A DNA stretch of 64,000 nt from Meconema thalassinum. Lineage: Eukaryota; Arthropoda; Insecta; Orthoptera; Tettigoniidae. This document shows positions 1-11,671 of the stretch, in pieces. The position numbers and the translations under genes are program-made. The notes below the pieces were generated by a model. The model was given only the letters and a program-made list of their open reading frames with translations. It was not told where the DNA came from and ran no database searches. Every line of letters begins with the position of its first letter. Within the stretch, counting starts at the first letter, position 1. The stretch spans positions 146,929,099 through 146,993,098 of the forward strand of contig OX336389.2 in the NCBI GenBank assembly GCA_946902985.2, given 5' to 3'.

Positions 1-1439
1 TTCTCCAGGTCCACATGTAGACTATGGTGTTATGTTTAAGTATGAGGAATTTGGAAGACAGATGGCAGTGAGGCCACATCATAGCGGGAATGAGATTAGC
101 GTCTTGTCTACTAACAATTGTCACATCGCCTGGATTCACCCGCAAAATAACTCTTCAGATTTTGTGTAATAGCTTTGAGGAACAAATTAGAACATGGTTC
201 TTATGGCACATAGGCCTATATTGGTACAAAGTAATAACTACAGCGAAATAGTTGTCTTGAGAGTTCTAGTTTCTGGAAGCTGTTATATGTTTTAAGACAA
301 GACATTGGCATTATCGAGAAAAGGAAAAAAGTGTGTAAAACAATGGTTCGCGGAAGAGGTTGCAGATGTAATTATAATAATAATAATCGTGTGGCCTCCG
401 GAGAGATCGAGTGCAGGTCTTTATAGTTGACGCCCATGGGGCGATCTGTGCGCCATAACGCGCACTGACAGTAGTGAAATCAACATCACTATGTATTTTT
501 TCAATTGGGCTTGTATACCTGGAAAGTATTTTAAGGGTATCATCGTTCACCTACTTCAACAAGCCACGTTGAAAATTATTTCTCAGAATACAGAGCGCAC
601 AAATTCAGGGTGAGTTTAAATGCATGGGATTTCTCCCAAAGTTTATGCCGCTTCAAACAGCTGACAGCGGCCAGAGAAAATGAACTTCCCATTATTACGG
701 GTAAGGCTTGATGGGTATTCATACCTAGTAGGATTACTTCACCACTGAGTGGTTCAGTACATTTGGTTACATCTTTGAGAAGTCTGTACACTCCTAAAAA
801 TGCATGCACATCCCTTCGTCAATGTGAGTGATATAATATCTTCGATCCATTAGACAGCTTTGCTTTGCACGCATGCGTGCACTGATAATAATGAAGGAAA
901 AACATGAAAATTGATTTCGCTCTCTACCCTGCTTTACGGCTCAAATAATTCCTGTATATTCCCGCAAAATCACTTACAGAATGTAATAACACTCCTCGAT
1001 AAAACTCTTCCTGTAGTAAATGAAAGTCGGTGAGAGGTGGTCTGGTTAGTCAATTCTTATTGCAAGGCCGGTTAAGACCTAAAAATTTGACTAAACATAA
1101 AGTCTAATCATCTATCTACTTACCAGTGTCTAATAGATAGTTAATATTAGTTTGGTCTTTACCTAAAATCTAAAATCCAATATCTAAATTCTAAGACTAA
1201 AATCTAAACAATATATAGTGCAGAAAAAATAATTTCGAGTAATGCAAATCCCTATATGTCTTTCTTTAATAATTAGTTACCAAACATTTTCAGTCAAATG
1301 ACATTATGGTTTGGTCTTTTCACAAAATCTAAAATAAAAAATAAAAATAAAATGTAAATTATTAAATCTAAAATGTAAAATTTAAAATCTAATATTCATT
1401 AAGAATGGTGTAAAGTTGCCTTTGTAGTGTAGTGGTTAG
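1..1439. other. Flank without recognised gene
   Basis: I see no supportable gene here. Possible reading frames are short and resemble no family I know. From about 1,075 to 1,395 the sequence is AT-rich and cycles irregularly through TCTAAAA-like words, a low-complexity tract. A tRNA-like fragment (GTAGTGTAGTGGTTAG at 1,424-1,439) lies directly against the LTR that follows and may mark an older tRNA-derived insertion. Confidence 0.5.
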
Positions 1440-3240
1440 TGGGTAGATTATTAGCTTGTGAATAACCTAACCCCCAAGGGATGATGATGAAGAAAAAGAA
1501 CTGGGTTTTGGACTGGAGAAAAAGGATGGAGAAATAGGACGAGAGTCCAACAGAAGTTATAATTTTAACTTTAAGTATACTCAAAGGCAGCTGCCACTGC
1601 AAATCCGCTTTCCGATACCTAAAGTGGGTAGGGACCTGGGCGAAGTTAACAGGAAACGCAGCTGGAACTTGGGCTATTCGCAAGAAAGCTGCTATAGCGT
1701 ATTCCCTCTCAAGCATAAATATACCTACTATGGGGAAGGGTGGTGGTCTGGCAAGACAAAGAGTAACAGATTTATTGTGTATCTGTTCAAAGGAGTTTGT
1801 TTCTAATCAAGTATTTTGAAGAATACAAATAATTTGAATCAGCCGTGATATTTTAGTTCTTGAAATTGTAGAATTTCTAAAGAGCGACCGAATGCATCCA
1901 AGAAGGATAGGGATAAAGCAATTATAACCTAGGGAATAATTTTGGTAAGAGTACCAATAGTTGCATTTAGAAATGACTAAGCTTTTAACCAGCAAGGCGC
2001 CGACTAAAAGTTTAGACAATGAGAAACACTTAAATTTTTTAAAACCAACCATAAGTGGTAGAGAGAATCTCCACAAGCAGGAAGCTGGCGTAGCGAGCTA
2101 TGCTTGCCTTACTGGCCAGTTAGAATTAGCTATCCAAGCTAAGAGAGAATTTAATAAGTTAATAACTAAGAGTCCTTGCTCAAATGCAACAAGTAGTGAA
2201 AACCTTATCAATGGATTTATTTTTATTAAAGAGGGCATACACCTAGGAAGAGTCAGGGAAGACAGGATCTTGCCTAACCGTTATTTCAGAGAAATGATAG
2301 AGCAAAAGAAAAAAATCAAATGTATTTAACAATGCAAAAAGGTGTTATGAATTTAAGACATATATAATTTGAGTTTACAAACAATTGGGGTCGCAAACCT
2401 CCGAAATCATTTAAATCTTGCGCCAGGCAATTGATAATTTTTTGGTTTCAAACGTTTTATATGAGCTAAAATGTTCGTAAGATTTTGAAATAGCTAAGAT
2501 TAATAAATGGAAAATTGTAAGATAATTAAAGTAATTAAGGTTAAACAATAAATCAAGTACAAGTTGTGTATTTTAAGGATTTCTAGATAGGTATCTTCGA
2601 AATATGAACAAATAACAGCTTCGAAAGAAACAACAAAAAAACAGGAAGAAATGAAATAGAAGTTTCTATAACTTATTGTATTAATGCTGAACTACTTTTA
2701 GAGATTATACAAATAGGGCAGGTCACTTATTGTGAAACCTGAAGAGAAAAATTGAAATGAAGTTTCTAGAACTCCTATGTTTAAGTAGGGATCACGAGAA
2801 AAATGGGGCAAATTTCCCTTTCGTGAAACCTAGAGATAACTCATTTTGAGTAGAAAGAATTGGATTCCCTCATTAGAAGGGAGAACCAATATACTTTAAG
2901 GCGTGTACTAGACACGAAGTTTTACAGACATTAATTCGTTGTACATGGAACAAGTAAGGGAGGGCACTTATTGAGAGTGACACCTCATTGAAAAAAGACC
3001 TAAAGTAACAATTTTATTATTTTAGTTTGTTAGTAAAGGGTTTTGGAAAGATCAAATGGGATTGTGGAAGAGTGTTCATGGCCGTATTTATTGTACTCGG
3101 ACGAGCGCGACGCGGATAAAAAGTTGAACAGGCACTGTTATCACTATAGTCTGTTGATATAGTTGAAAGTTCACTGTACCAGCACAACAAGTTTATAGAA
3201 AGAAACGTTATTGCAGTTATGTAAAAGTTGAGTTTTGGCT
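1440..3240 (-). repeat. BEL/Pao 3' LTR
   Basis: This ~1.80-kb block matches 9,870-11,671 almost base for base, with scattered substitutions and a few 1-base indels. It starts TGGGTAGATTATTAGC on the plus strand; the other copy starts TGGGTACATTATTAGC. The match stops after GGCTTG, where the left copy runs into internal element sequence. The LTR is long for this class. Divergence looks like a few percent by eye, so the insertion is not recent. Confidence 0.85.
1961..2329 (+). CDS. Antisense ORF inside LTR (uncertain)
   Basis: A 122-codon frame on the plus strand, antisense to the retrotransposon genes. The equivalent frame at 10,391-10,759 in the other LTR is also open. I recognise no domain. 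The differences between the two copies are a mixture of silent and amino-acid-changing substitutions (for example Pro to Ser, Cys to Phe), which does not argue for selection on the protein. It may simply be an open stretch in a non-coding LTR. It is listed because it is preserved in both LTRs. Confidence 0.15.
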   Translation: MHLEMTKLLTSKAPTKSLDNEKHLNFLKPTISGRENLHKQEAGVASYACLTGQLELAIQAKREFNKLITKSPCSNATSSENLINGFIFIKEGIHLGRVREDRILPNRYFREMIEQKKKIKCI

Positions 3241-4236
3241 TGAGAGAATTATGAGTTGTAGTTTCTATGGGCGGCAGTTAAATACGGCAGAAAATTTCCC
3301 ACGTAGGAAGACAGATTATGTGGATTAGAAGTTTATCCCACATAAGTTTCTCAGCGAAGAAATTATTCCCATATCAAGTGGAAAATACATGACAGTATAA
3401 CTGGTAGATAGAGTGTAGGTTCTGGAAGGTTCCAGAGCAATGATGACTTGTTTAAATTGGGTAGAGAATCCCTCGGCGGAAAACAACATTATATAGACAG
3501 TGGGTATTTTAGAAATATCTTTCGATGTGAGATAGCATCTCAGAAAATCTTTCATTTTGAAAGTTAGACTTGATAGTTCGAGTTTGATCAAGAAGATCTC
3601 TTGAAAGCAGTTATTTTATCACATATAGCAGTTTTCACTGTCTATAATATCCAAATAAAGGCATTGAGCCTTTTAAAAGCGATGAGAATGTGGTTACAAC
3701 ATGAACTCGGTACTTGCTTCATGAAGAAGGCGATGTTACTGTTCACGGTTGATTCTAAAACTCGAACATGGCGTCGAATTTAAAAGTTTGCCTGTAGAGT
3801 AGAGGGGGCGAGCTTTAGTTAAGCTCCAACTGACTGGTTTGACTTCAGACGCAAAAGTGAGGCCAGCTCAACGGAGCGCGGAGGGACCAGGGAAGGGAAA
3901 AAGGTCGGGGTAGGAGAAAAAAGGAATACATATAAGAATAGCCAACTTTGAAATAATAATTTTTCTTGATGAAATGGTCTTTAAAGGGTTGATAGCAGGC
4001 GTCACTAGCGTGGCCTGGTGGGTGAAAAAGTAGACGAAGTTCTCTTGATCACGGAGATGATAGCTGGCGATAGCGACGAGATCTGGTGGCTAGATTGGTA
4101 AGGAAGTCCTCTTGTTCAGGGAAAAATTGAGGAACTTCAGAGATTCGCTGCTAGATGACGCTAGGTGGGTCATGGAAGATATATATCTAGAACAGACTTA
4201 CAGGTAGTGTAAGAAACATATACCAACAAAGAGAAA
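3241..4236 (-). other. BEL/Pao 3' internal non-coding region
   Basis: About 1 kb between the last integrase-region codons and the 3' LTR. I see no domain and no clear polypurine tract in the element's direction. A purine-rich stretch near 3,870-3,930 lies on the plus strand, the wrong strand for a PPT. The region may include a second, unrelated insertion, but I cannot define one. Confidence 0.4.
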
Positions 4237-4551
4237 TCAGGAGATCACTGTTGGTGTTTGCGAAAAAAGGAAGGGATGAACTAAAGCAAAGAGAAGCAAA
4301 AGCTTACTCTGTCTTACCGTGTATTCCAAAGAATACACCAAGCTGGGAGGGAACAAACGCCAACAGAGAACAATGACATGAATTAAGAATTTAAAGGTAA
4401 AGGACCCTTCCAGGATAACATCGGTCACTCTACCAGAAATCCAGACCAAGGGAGGAGAAACATCCCTAACCTGGACCAAGTCCCCCACTTTAATGTCGGG
4501 ATTGGAAAGAAACCACTTCTGTCTCCGTTGCAAGGAAGTTAAGTATTCCAA
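4237..4551 (-). pseudogene. BEL/Pao integrase C-terminal (DUF5641-type) region
   Basis: The first ~50 residues match the tail of BEL/Pao polyproteins: a segment rich in Arg and Trp followed by the motif KVGDLVQVRD and then LVWISGRVTDV. This region follows the integrase core and is thought to help bind nucleic acid. It is in the same frame as the integrase core upstream but separated from it by stop codons. The later residues look frameshifted. Confidence 0.75.
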
Positions 4552-4803
4552 ATTCCACCTCTTCCAGAAGGAATTACGGAGGGCTTCAAGTTTACGCCAA
4601 ACAATAGGTAAATTAGAATCTCTGTAAGAGTTGGGAAGGGGAAGAGGGGCAGAAAGAGAAGTGCCAATAAGGAAGTGACCAGGTGTGAGTGGAAGCAGGT
4701 CATCAGGGTCATTGGAAAGCGGAGTTAAAGGGCGAGAATTGACAACATCTTCAATCAGAACAGACAGCGAATTAAATTCTTCATAATTCAGAATGCGATT
4801 ACC

Positions 4804-5437
4804 TTAAACCATTCTTAAGTGACGTTTAGTGAGCTTTACGCAGGATTCCCACCTACCACCGTGATGAGGGGCGTAGGGAGGTATAAAACGCCATTTGAAA
4901 CCCTTTGAGTAGGAAAAATTAGAAATCTGTTCCATGGCAGGAGAAGATGTGAGAGCTTTCTTCCACAAGGAAGCTGCGCCTTGAAAAGTGGAAGCGTTAT
5001 CAGAGAACATCTCCGAAGGAACACCACGCCTAGCAGCGAAGCGAGAGACAGCTGATAAAAAGTAAGAAGTAGAGGCATTCGTTACTAGTTCCAAATCGAT
5101 CGCGCCAGTAACCATGCAAACAAAGAGAGAAACATAGAGCTTACCATACAATTTGCGTTTATCTTCAGGGGAATTGCGTTGATATTGGAACGGACCCATA
5201 TAGTCCACACCAGTTAGAGCAAATGGACGTATAGGAGAAGAGCGAAAAGAGGGCAGATCGCTCATTAATTGAGTATTTACTTTAGGTTTAGCTTTTAAGC
5301 AAGGAATGCTTTTGTGAATTACAGAGGAAACTTCATGAATTCCATTTATAATCCAGTACTTTTCCCTTAAGAGGCAAAGCAGTGTGCGTGTACCAACATG
5401 CAGATTACGATAATGAAAGTCACGTATAATTAAAAAG
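4804..5437 (-). pseudogene. BEL/Pao integrase
   Basis: Catalytic rve integrase that joins element cDNA to host DNA. Seen here: the first Asp in GVDYMGPF, the second in MFSDNAST, and the Glu in HHGGRWESC, i.e. the DDE triad is present. Upstream, at about 5,270-5,437 in the same frame but without an ATG, is an H-x-H-C-C zinc-binding segment typical of the integrase N-terminus. The core is intact for about 150 codons. It is shifted relative to the RNase H frame, so a frameshift near 5,438 separates them. Confidence 0.9.
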
Positions 5438-6283
5438 TTACGTGATGTTTAGAAGGAAAAAAATTACAGGATGCTTTTTGTCCTCAGAAAGCAAAGATTG
5501 CGAGAGCCTACCACCTACCCTGAGTAACCTATTGTCATCAAGGAACGGGGCTAAGGTACGAAGACGACTGGATTTGGGAAGATCCTTTTTAGAAGAAAGT
5601 AAAGACAATTCAGAAGAAAAGGCTTCTTGCTGTGTTAGTTGCAAAACCTTAATGGTAGTGAGATTCAATTCATGATTGGTAAGGTGTGGTTTGGGGAGAA
5701 GAGGTTGGTCAACCACAAGATATTTCCATCTGAGAAGATAGGTAACAATTCGAATTAATTTGTGAAAGGAATAATAGCGGGACAACAAGGGATGAGCAAA
5801 GTTGGAAACAAGACACGAAGCAGTAGATTTAGATACTTTAGCGTCAAGCAATTTGGAGTTTGTAGCTGGAGGTTTAGAAGGCCAACAAGAAGAGTCTTCG
5901 ATTAACCACGAGGGCCCATGCCAGTACAACTGAGAAGCTGCCAATTGAGAGGGTAAACATCCACGAGGAATGATGTCGGCGGGGTTGTCAGCGCTGGGCA
6001 CATGCCTCCATTGACATCCCGAAGAAAGAGTTTGAATTTTGGAAATCCTGCTTGCAACAAAAGTTTGCCAATGTACGGGGTTTTTGGCGATCCAAGAAAG
6101 AGTGATCATGGAATCGCTCCCGAGATAAGTTTGCGAAAATTCGACCCTTAAGGCTTCCCGTAATTTCTTAACAAGTTCTGCGGCCATGAGTGCAGCACAC
6201 AATTCATGCCTAGACAAAAGTGATAGTTTTAATAGGAGCCACCTTCGATTTGGCACAAACAAGGTTGGAATCTGAAGATCCAT
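5438..6283 (-). pseudogene. BEL/Pao RNase H region
   Basis: 281 codons continuing the reverse-transcriptase frame after a single in-frame TAA at 6,284-6,286. RNase H acidic residues are visible in ALMAAELVKKL (about residue 36) and LGSDSMITLSW (about residue 57), followed by a typical RHVPSADNPADIIPRG motif. The segment then runs through the RNase H to integrase linker and ends near HPVIFF, where the frame breaks. It removes the RNA strand of the RNA-DNA hybrid during reverse transcription. Confidence 0.85.
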
Positions 6284-7492
6284 TTAACGAACCGCGATAA
6301 ACCAAATATGCACATCAACCGTAAGCTTTTTCGTAACTGTCCGCAAACACATGAAGGAAAAAAGATGCATTAAGATGAGCGTTAATTTAATTCCTGGGAA
6401 TTTCAATAAGGGAAAGATCAAGCAAATTGCTGCGAAAAGAAAAGAAAGGGGAACAGTGTCGTCCCATTCACATTTGAGCGACCATAGCTCTTGCATGAAA
6501 AGTTTGGCTATAACAATAACCGGGGCAAGGAATTGAAGCGGATCAAAAAAATTTGCAATTTCAGAGAAAATTTGTCTTTTTGTGTTAGGGAGCTCTTCTG
6601 CAAGCGAAACTTTATAGATGAGAGTGTCAATATTAGTGCACCAATGAACTCCAAGAGTTTTTATGGATTCGGAATCTCCACAAGTTTCGACGAAGCAGGG
6701 GTCTACATCTTCAATAGGAAACTGGGCGAAAAACTCATGGGAGTTGGAATTCCACTTATGAAGTGGGAATCCTCCATTCTTTAACAATGCTTGAAGTTCT
6801 AGTGACACGAAAGAAGTTTCCTCCAGAGTGGGGAAGGAATGCAAGTAATCGTCAACATAGAATGATGTACTTAGTGCTTCGGAAGCTTTAGAATCAAATA
6901 AATGACCATCTTGAGAGGCTAACAAATGTAGGGATCGGATAGCAAGGAAGGCGGAAGGTTTTAAGCAATAAGTAACCGTCTTAAAGCGAAATACCTTAAT
7001 GGGCTTGCTGATTTCGTCGCGCCACAAGATTCTTTGGAGATCTCGTTGTTCTGGCTGAAATAAAACCTGACGGTACATCTGTTTGAAGTCCGCTATAACA
7101 GCTATGGGAAATAATCGAATGTTTAAGAGTATAGCAGATAAATCTGACTGAATAGCAGGACCAGAGTAAAGAGTATCGTTAAGACTGTTGCAATTTACGT
7201 CAGGTGATGAACCATTGAAAACGACTCGGATTTTATCCTTTACAAGAGGGTTTCTCCACACGGGATGATGATTTAAGAAAACCGTTTCAATTGGGGGGTG
7301 CAATTCGTCATCAGATTTGCTAACAACTTCCTTATGATCTAAGCTTTGATACTCATCCATGAAATCAGTATACTGCTGTTTTAACGAGAGGTTCTTTCTT
7401 GAATTTGCTCTCGATAGCAAAGAGAGCTTTTCGAGCTTTGGGTTGAGAATTAAGAAGTTTAGGGGGATTATGTAATCTTGGCATCTGAACAA
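6284..7492 (-). pseudogene. BEL/Pao reverse transcriptase
   Basis: 402 codons. RT motifs in order: HPVWRNP with KIRVVFNGSS (fingers), AVIADFKQMYRQV with the first catalytic Asp (about residue 134), and FYVDDYLHS carrying the YVDD box (about residues 212-215). The spacing and wording are those of BEL/Pao RTs. The frame overlaps the protease frame at 7,365-7,492 in a different phase, and the natural protein crosses between them near 7,395, so there is a frameshift. It could be a programmed shift, but the other lesions favour simple decay. Confidence 0.9.
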
Positions 7493-9005
7493 TGAACCGG
7501 CCTTCAGGAGAACGAGTGGTGGTGTTCAGAAAAATTTGCTCACAGAATTCGTTTTCTGAAGAGGTCACGTTAGGAGAATCAACGCTTTCAAGCCTCCAGA
7601 ACAGTTTGAAGTCAGTATTAGCGAAATAACATTGCGATGCGGGTTGGGGAGAATACTGATGAAGTTGACCGGTGACGATCCATCCAAAATTAGTGTCTCT
7701 GGCAACCACGTTTGACGATAACTTGCGAACCTGTATACGAAGGCAATTCCAGAAAACATTGGCACTAATGAGTATGTCAATGGGGTTTTGTACATTGAAC
7801 AGAGGATCGGCTAGCCTTAAATGCGAGGGAATGCTTAAACCTGAAATATCAACAGAGTGACTTGGAGTATCTTCTCCTATGCTATTGAGAATGAGACAAT
7901 TCAGTTTGAGAAAGTTATTTCTGTGACAAATGTCTCTTATGGTTAGCTTTGAAAACTGAAAAGCTTGCGATTTTGAGCTGTTAATGCCCGATACGTTAAT
8001 AGAAGTGGGGTTTACAGGTAGGCCTAGTTTTTTGATTAATGAATTAGAAACGAAATCGTGGGTTGCCGCCGAATCAAGAACACCGCGTGCACGGACCCAG
8101 TTGCCAAAGTTATCCTGAACTTCGATTTGGACAGTGGACAATAGTACTTGGGCACTACGTATGGACTTGGCATTTTGAATGTAAGATGAAGCATTGGAAC
8201 TGTTAGCATTGTCACTTTTCTGAGAAGTAGATGCGGTCGATGACCTTGCTTGATCATGACGATGTAGTAAATTGTGATGAGCTTTTTCACAATGGAAGCA
8301 AAGTCTGGTGGACTTGCAATTTGAAGCAGAATGCGTGGGTGCTAGGCAGTTGAAGCAATGTTTATTCTGGGAAACTAATTTTCTTCTGTCGTCGACTGAC
8401 AGTTCTTTGAAAGATTTACATAGATATAAGGCGTGGGAATCTTTACAAAGTATGCACTTTAATGGTTCATTTAAACTCTTACGGGGTTCGCTTTGCGTGT
8501 TGAAAACGAGAGAACTAGCAATACGGCGTTCACTAGACCTAGTTGGGTAACCAGTGGCGTTTGACTTGAGTTTAGATGAGCTGGACCCAGGTTTTTGGTT
8601 ACTAGACGCTAAGCGTTCGCTTTTAGGTTTAAGAGACATTGATTCAAATTTAGAACTAGGGGATGAGGGTTCACTTTGATTAGCTAAAGCAGTTGAGAGT
8701 TGGCATCTAACATTTATGAAAGTGACCAAATGCTCGTAAGAGTAATCGTCTTCTCTGGAAAATTCAATCTCCCAAGCTTTGAGGGTAGCAACATCGACTT
8801 TAGAAACCACTAAGTGTATTAAGAAAGTGTCCCAGTGTTCAGTGGGTTGATCTAATTGGGATAGAGCTTTAACGTGAAGTTGTGTTGTATCAATGAGAGT
8901 ATGCAAACTAGTGACGTCATTGTGCTGTGACGCAGGTAAGTTAAATAGAGCTTTCATATGGCGTTGAATACGTAACCGTGAATTACCGTATCTTTCTTTC
9001 AACAA
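7365..9005 (-). pseudogene. BEL/Pao gag C-terminus, zinc knuckles and protease
   Basis: 546 codons. Residues 1-105 resemble the DUF1759-type Gag region (a Leu-rich helical segment with HWDTFLIHLVVSK). A Ser-rich linker follows. Zinc knuckles occur at about residues 184-196 and 217-240, the clearest being C217-x2-C220-x4-H225-x4-C230. The aspartic protease (DUF1758-type) follows, with the active-site region GVLDSAATHDFV near residue 311; Ala replaces the Gly of the usual Asp-Ser-Gly triad. The frame is the same as the Gag N-terminus at 9,306-9,596 but separated from it by stops between 9,006 and 9,305. Confidence 0.85.
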
Positions 9006-9305
9006 GTTAAAGGCAATGGGGTAGTTTTCGGCACTTAATGGGAGTGCTTCAACTTACTGCAGAGCTTGACCTCGGAGGACAGATCTCAAATAATGAAACT
9101 TGTAGATGACTTGAATGTCTTCATTGTCATGAACAAGAGAACAAAATAGTTCATAGAAAGAATTCCAAGTAGATTCGTCTCCAGAGAAGTGGGGTAAATC
9201 AATCTTAGGTAGGATTGGTTTGGGCTTGTGAGTGCCTTCACGAAAAGAGTTTTGTTGTTCATGAAGGGAATCAAGAACAGAGCCGTCCTTTCTCTGTTCT
9301 TCTTC

Positions 9306-9596
9306 TTAGAGTTGGCGTATTAGTTTAAAAGCAGAACCTACACCTTCGTAATATTGATTTTCTACTTCGACTCGATTATCAGTTTCATTGAGCATACAAG
9401 TTTCGATTTCAGTTTGGATGTTACAATAATTTTCATATGATCGTTCAAAATCTTTTACGCGATGTTTTAACAAATCTAATTGAGCTTCTGAAGGATCTAG
9501 CTCTCTGATGTATTTTCTAAATCGAGTAATTTGCCCTTTATAGGATGCTCGTTTAGAAGTAAGTTTTTCATCCTTATCCTTTTCTGTAGGAGCCAT
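9306..9596 (-). pseudogene. BEL/Pao gag N-terminus
   Basis: 96 codons starting MAPTEKDKDE, rich in charged residues and predicted largely helical (FRKYIRELDPSEAQLDLLKHR). This matches the beginning of BEL/Pao Gag, the structural protein that packages element RNA. It starts about 250 bp downstream of the primer-binding site, as expected, and ends at an in-frame TAA at 9,306, after which the same frame resumes in the next segment. Confidence 0.75.
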
Positions 9597-9846
9597 GACA
9601 AAATAGATAATTAAAGTATAACACGAAACTGTGGAATCTTGGAAATGCTGTCAGACTGGCAGCAGCAAATAAGCTGAAAGAAAGGGACACACCAAAGGAG
9701 AGAGGAGCGGCCTCTTTCTCCTTCACGGGCTTTGCACGGTGAAGCTATAGCTGAAAAATTCAAAGAAGATATTAATGGTTTGCAAAATATTGTCAAATAA
9801 CCCTTGACAAATAAAGCCTGATAAGTAAAATGTCATAAATGGACTC

Positions 9847-9864
9847 TCCCGGATTTCGGCACCA
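9847..9864 (-). other. Primer-binding site (tRNA-Phe type)
   Basis: On the minus strand the sequence directly after the 5' LTR reads TGGTGCCGAAATCCGGGA, separated from the LTR edge by five bases. It is complementary to the 3' end of arthropod tRNA-Phe (ending TTTCGGCACCA) at 17 of 18 positions, from my memory of that tRNA. This fixes the orientation of the element and which LTR is the 5' one. Confidence 0.75.
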
Positions 9865-9869
9865 AATTT

Positions 9870-11671
9870 TGGGTACATTATTAGCTTGGGAATAACCTGA
9901 CCCCCAAGGGAAGATGATGAAGAAAAAGAAGTGGGTTTCGGACTGGAGAAAATGGATGGAGAAATAGGACGAGAGTCCAACAGAAGTTATAATTTTAACT
10001 TTAAGTATACTCAAAGGCAGCTGCCACTTCAAATCCGCTTTCCGATACCTAAAGTGGGTAGGGACATGGGCGAAGTTAACAGGAAACGCAGCTGGAACTT
10101 GGGCTATTCGCAAGAAAGCTGCTATAGCGTATTCCCTCTCAAGCGTAAATATACCTACTATGGGGAAGGGTGGTGGTCTGGCAAGACAAAGAGTAACAGA
10201 TTTATTGTGTATCTGCTCAAAGGAGTATGTTTCTAAACAAGTATTTTGAAGAATACAAATAATTTGAATCAGCCGTGATATTTTAGTTCTTGAAATTGTA
10301 GAAATTCTAAAGAGCGACCGAATGCTTCCAAGAAGGATAGGGATAAAGCAATTATACCCTTGGGAATAATTTTGGTAAGAGTACCAATAGTTGCATTTAG
10401 AAATGACTAAGCTCTTAACCAGCAAGGCGCCGACTAAAAGTTTAGACAATGAGAAACACTTTAATTTTGAAAAACCAACCATAAGTGGTAGAGAGAATCT
10501 CCACAAGCAGGAAGCTGGCGTAGCGAGCTATGCTTGCCTTACTGGCCAACTAGAATTAGCTATCCAAGCTAAGAGAGAATTTAATAAGTTAATAACTAAG
10601 AGTTCTTGCTCAAATGCAACAAGTAGTGAAAACCTTATCAATGGATTTATTTTTATTAAAGAGGGCATACACCTAGGAAGAGTCAGGGAAGACAGGATCT
10701 TGCCTAACCGTTATTTCAGAGAAATGATCGAGCAAAAGAAAAAAATCAAATTTATTTAACAATGCAAAAAGGTGTAATGAATTTAAGACATATATAATTT
10801 GAGTTTACAAACAATTGGGGTCGCAGACCTCCGAAATCATTTAAATCTTGCGCCAGGCAATTGATAATTTTTTGGTTTCAAACCTTTTATATGAGCTAAA
10901 ATTTTCGTACAATTTTGAAATAGCTAAGATTAATAAATGGAAAATTTTAAGGTAATTAAAGTAATTAAGGTTAAACAATAAATCAAATACAAGGTGTGTA
11001 TTTTAAGGATTTCTAGATAGGTATCTTAGAAATATGAACAAATAACAACTTCGAAAGTAACAACAAAAAAAACAGGAAGAAATGAAATAGAAGTTTCTAT
11101 AACTTCTTGTATTAATACAGAACTATTTTTAGAGATTATACAAATAGGGCAGGTCACTTATTGTGAAACCTGAAGAGAAAAATTGAAAGGAAGTTTCTAC
11201 AACTCCTATGTTTAAGTAGGGATAACGAGAAAAATGGGGCAAATTTCCCTTTCGTGAAACCTAGAGATAACTCATTTTGAGTAGAAAGAATTGGGTTCCC
11301 TCATTAGAAGGGAGAAACAATATACTTTAAGGCGTGTACTAGACACGAAGTTCTACAGACATTAATTCGTTGTACGTGGAACAAGTAAGGGAGGGCGCTT
11401 ATTGAGAGTGACACCTCATTGAAAAAAGACCTAAATTAACAATTTTATTATTTTAGTTTGTTAGTAAAGGGTTTGGGAGAGATCAAATGGGATTGTGGAA
11501 GAGTGTTCATGGCCGTATTTATTGTACTCGGACGAGGGCGACGCGGATAAAAATTTGAACAGGCACTGTTATCACTATAGTCTGTTGATATAGTTGAAAG
11601 TTCACTGTACCAGCACAAAAAGTTTATAGAAAGAAAAGTTATTGCAGTTATGTAAAAGTTGAGTTTTGGCT
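9870..11671 (-). repeat. BEL/Pao 5' LTR
   Basis: Partner of 1,440-3,240. It joins the primer-binding site at 9,865-9,869 on one side and unrelated flanking sequence (TTGTTTACACATTTG) at 11,672 on the other. Promoter and polyadenylation functions are expected in an LTR, but I could not single out the elements. An open frame on the element's own strand (9,793-10,506) spans the LTR edge and is probably not a gene. Confidence 0.85.
10391..10759 (+). CDS. Antisense ORF inside LTR, second copy (uncertain)
   Basis: The 122-codon counterpart of the frame at 1,961-2,329. It has no recognised domain. It is open despite several substitutions relative to the other LTR, but the changes show no bias towards silent sites. 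Confidence 0.15.
   Translation: MHLEMTKLLTSKAPTKSLDNEKHFNFEKPTISGRENLHKQEAGVASYACLTGQLELAIQAKREFNKLITKSSCSNATSSENLINGFIFIKEGIHLGRVREDRILPNRYFREMIEQKKKIKFI

Larger units (their letters stand above)
1440..11671 (-). mobile_element. BEL/Pao LTR retrotransposon, decayed
   Basis: A nearly complete LTR retrotransposon read on the minus strand. Order in its own direction: 5' LTR (9,870-11,671), tRNA-Phe-type primer-binding site, gag, zinc knuckles, aspartic protease, reverse transcriptase, RNase H, integrase, DUF5641-type tail, 3' LTR (1,440-3,240). The order protease-RT-RNaseH-integrase and the A17/DUF1758/DUF1759-type features are those of BEL/Pao. The reading frame is broken by at least three in-frame stops and two frameshifts, so the copy cannot make a full polyprotein. 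I could not find a matching 5-bp target duplication, and the LTR edges near 3,240 and 11,671 do not show a clean terminal CA, so those inner/outer limits are set only by where the two LTR copies stop matching. Confidence 0.9.
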
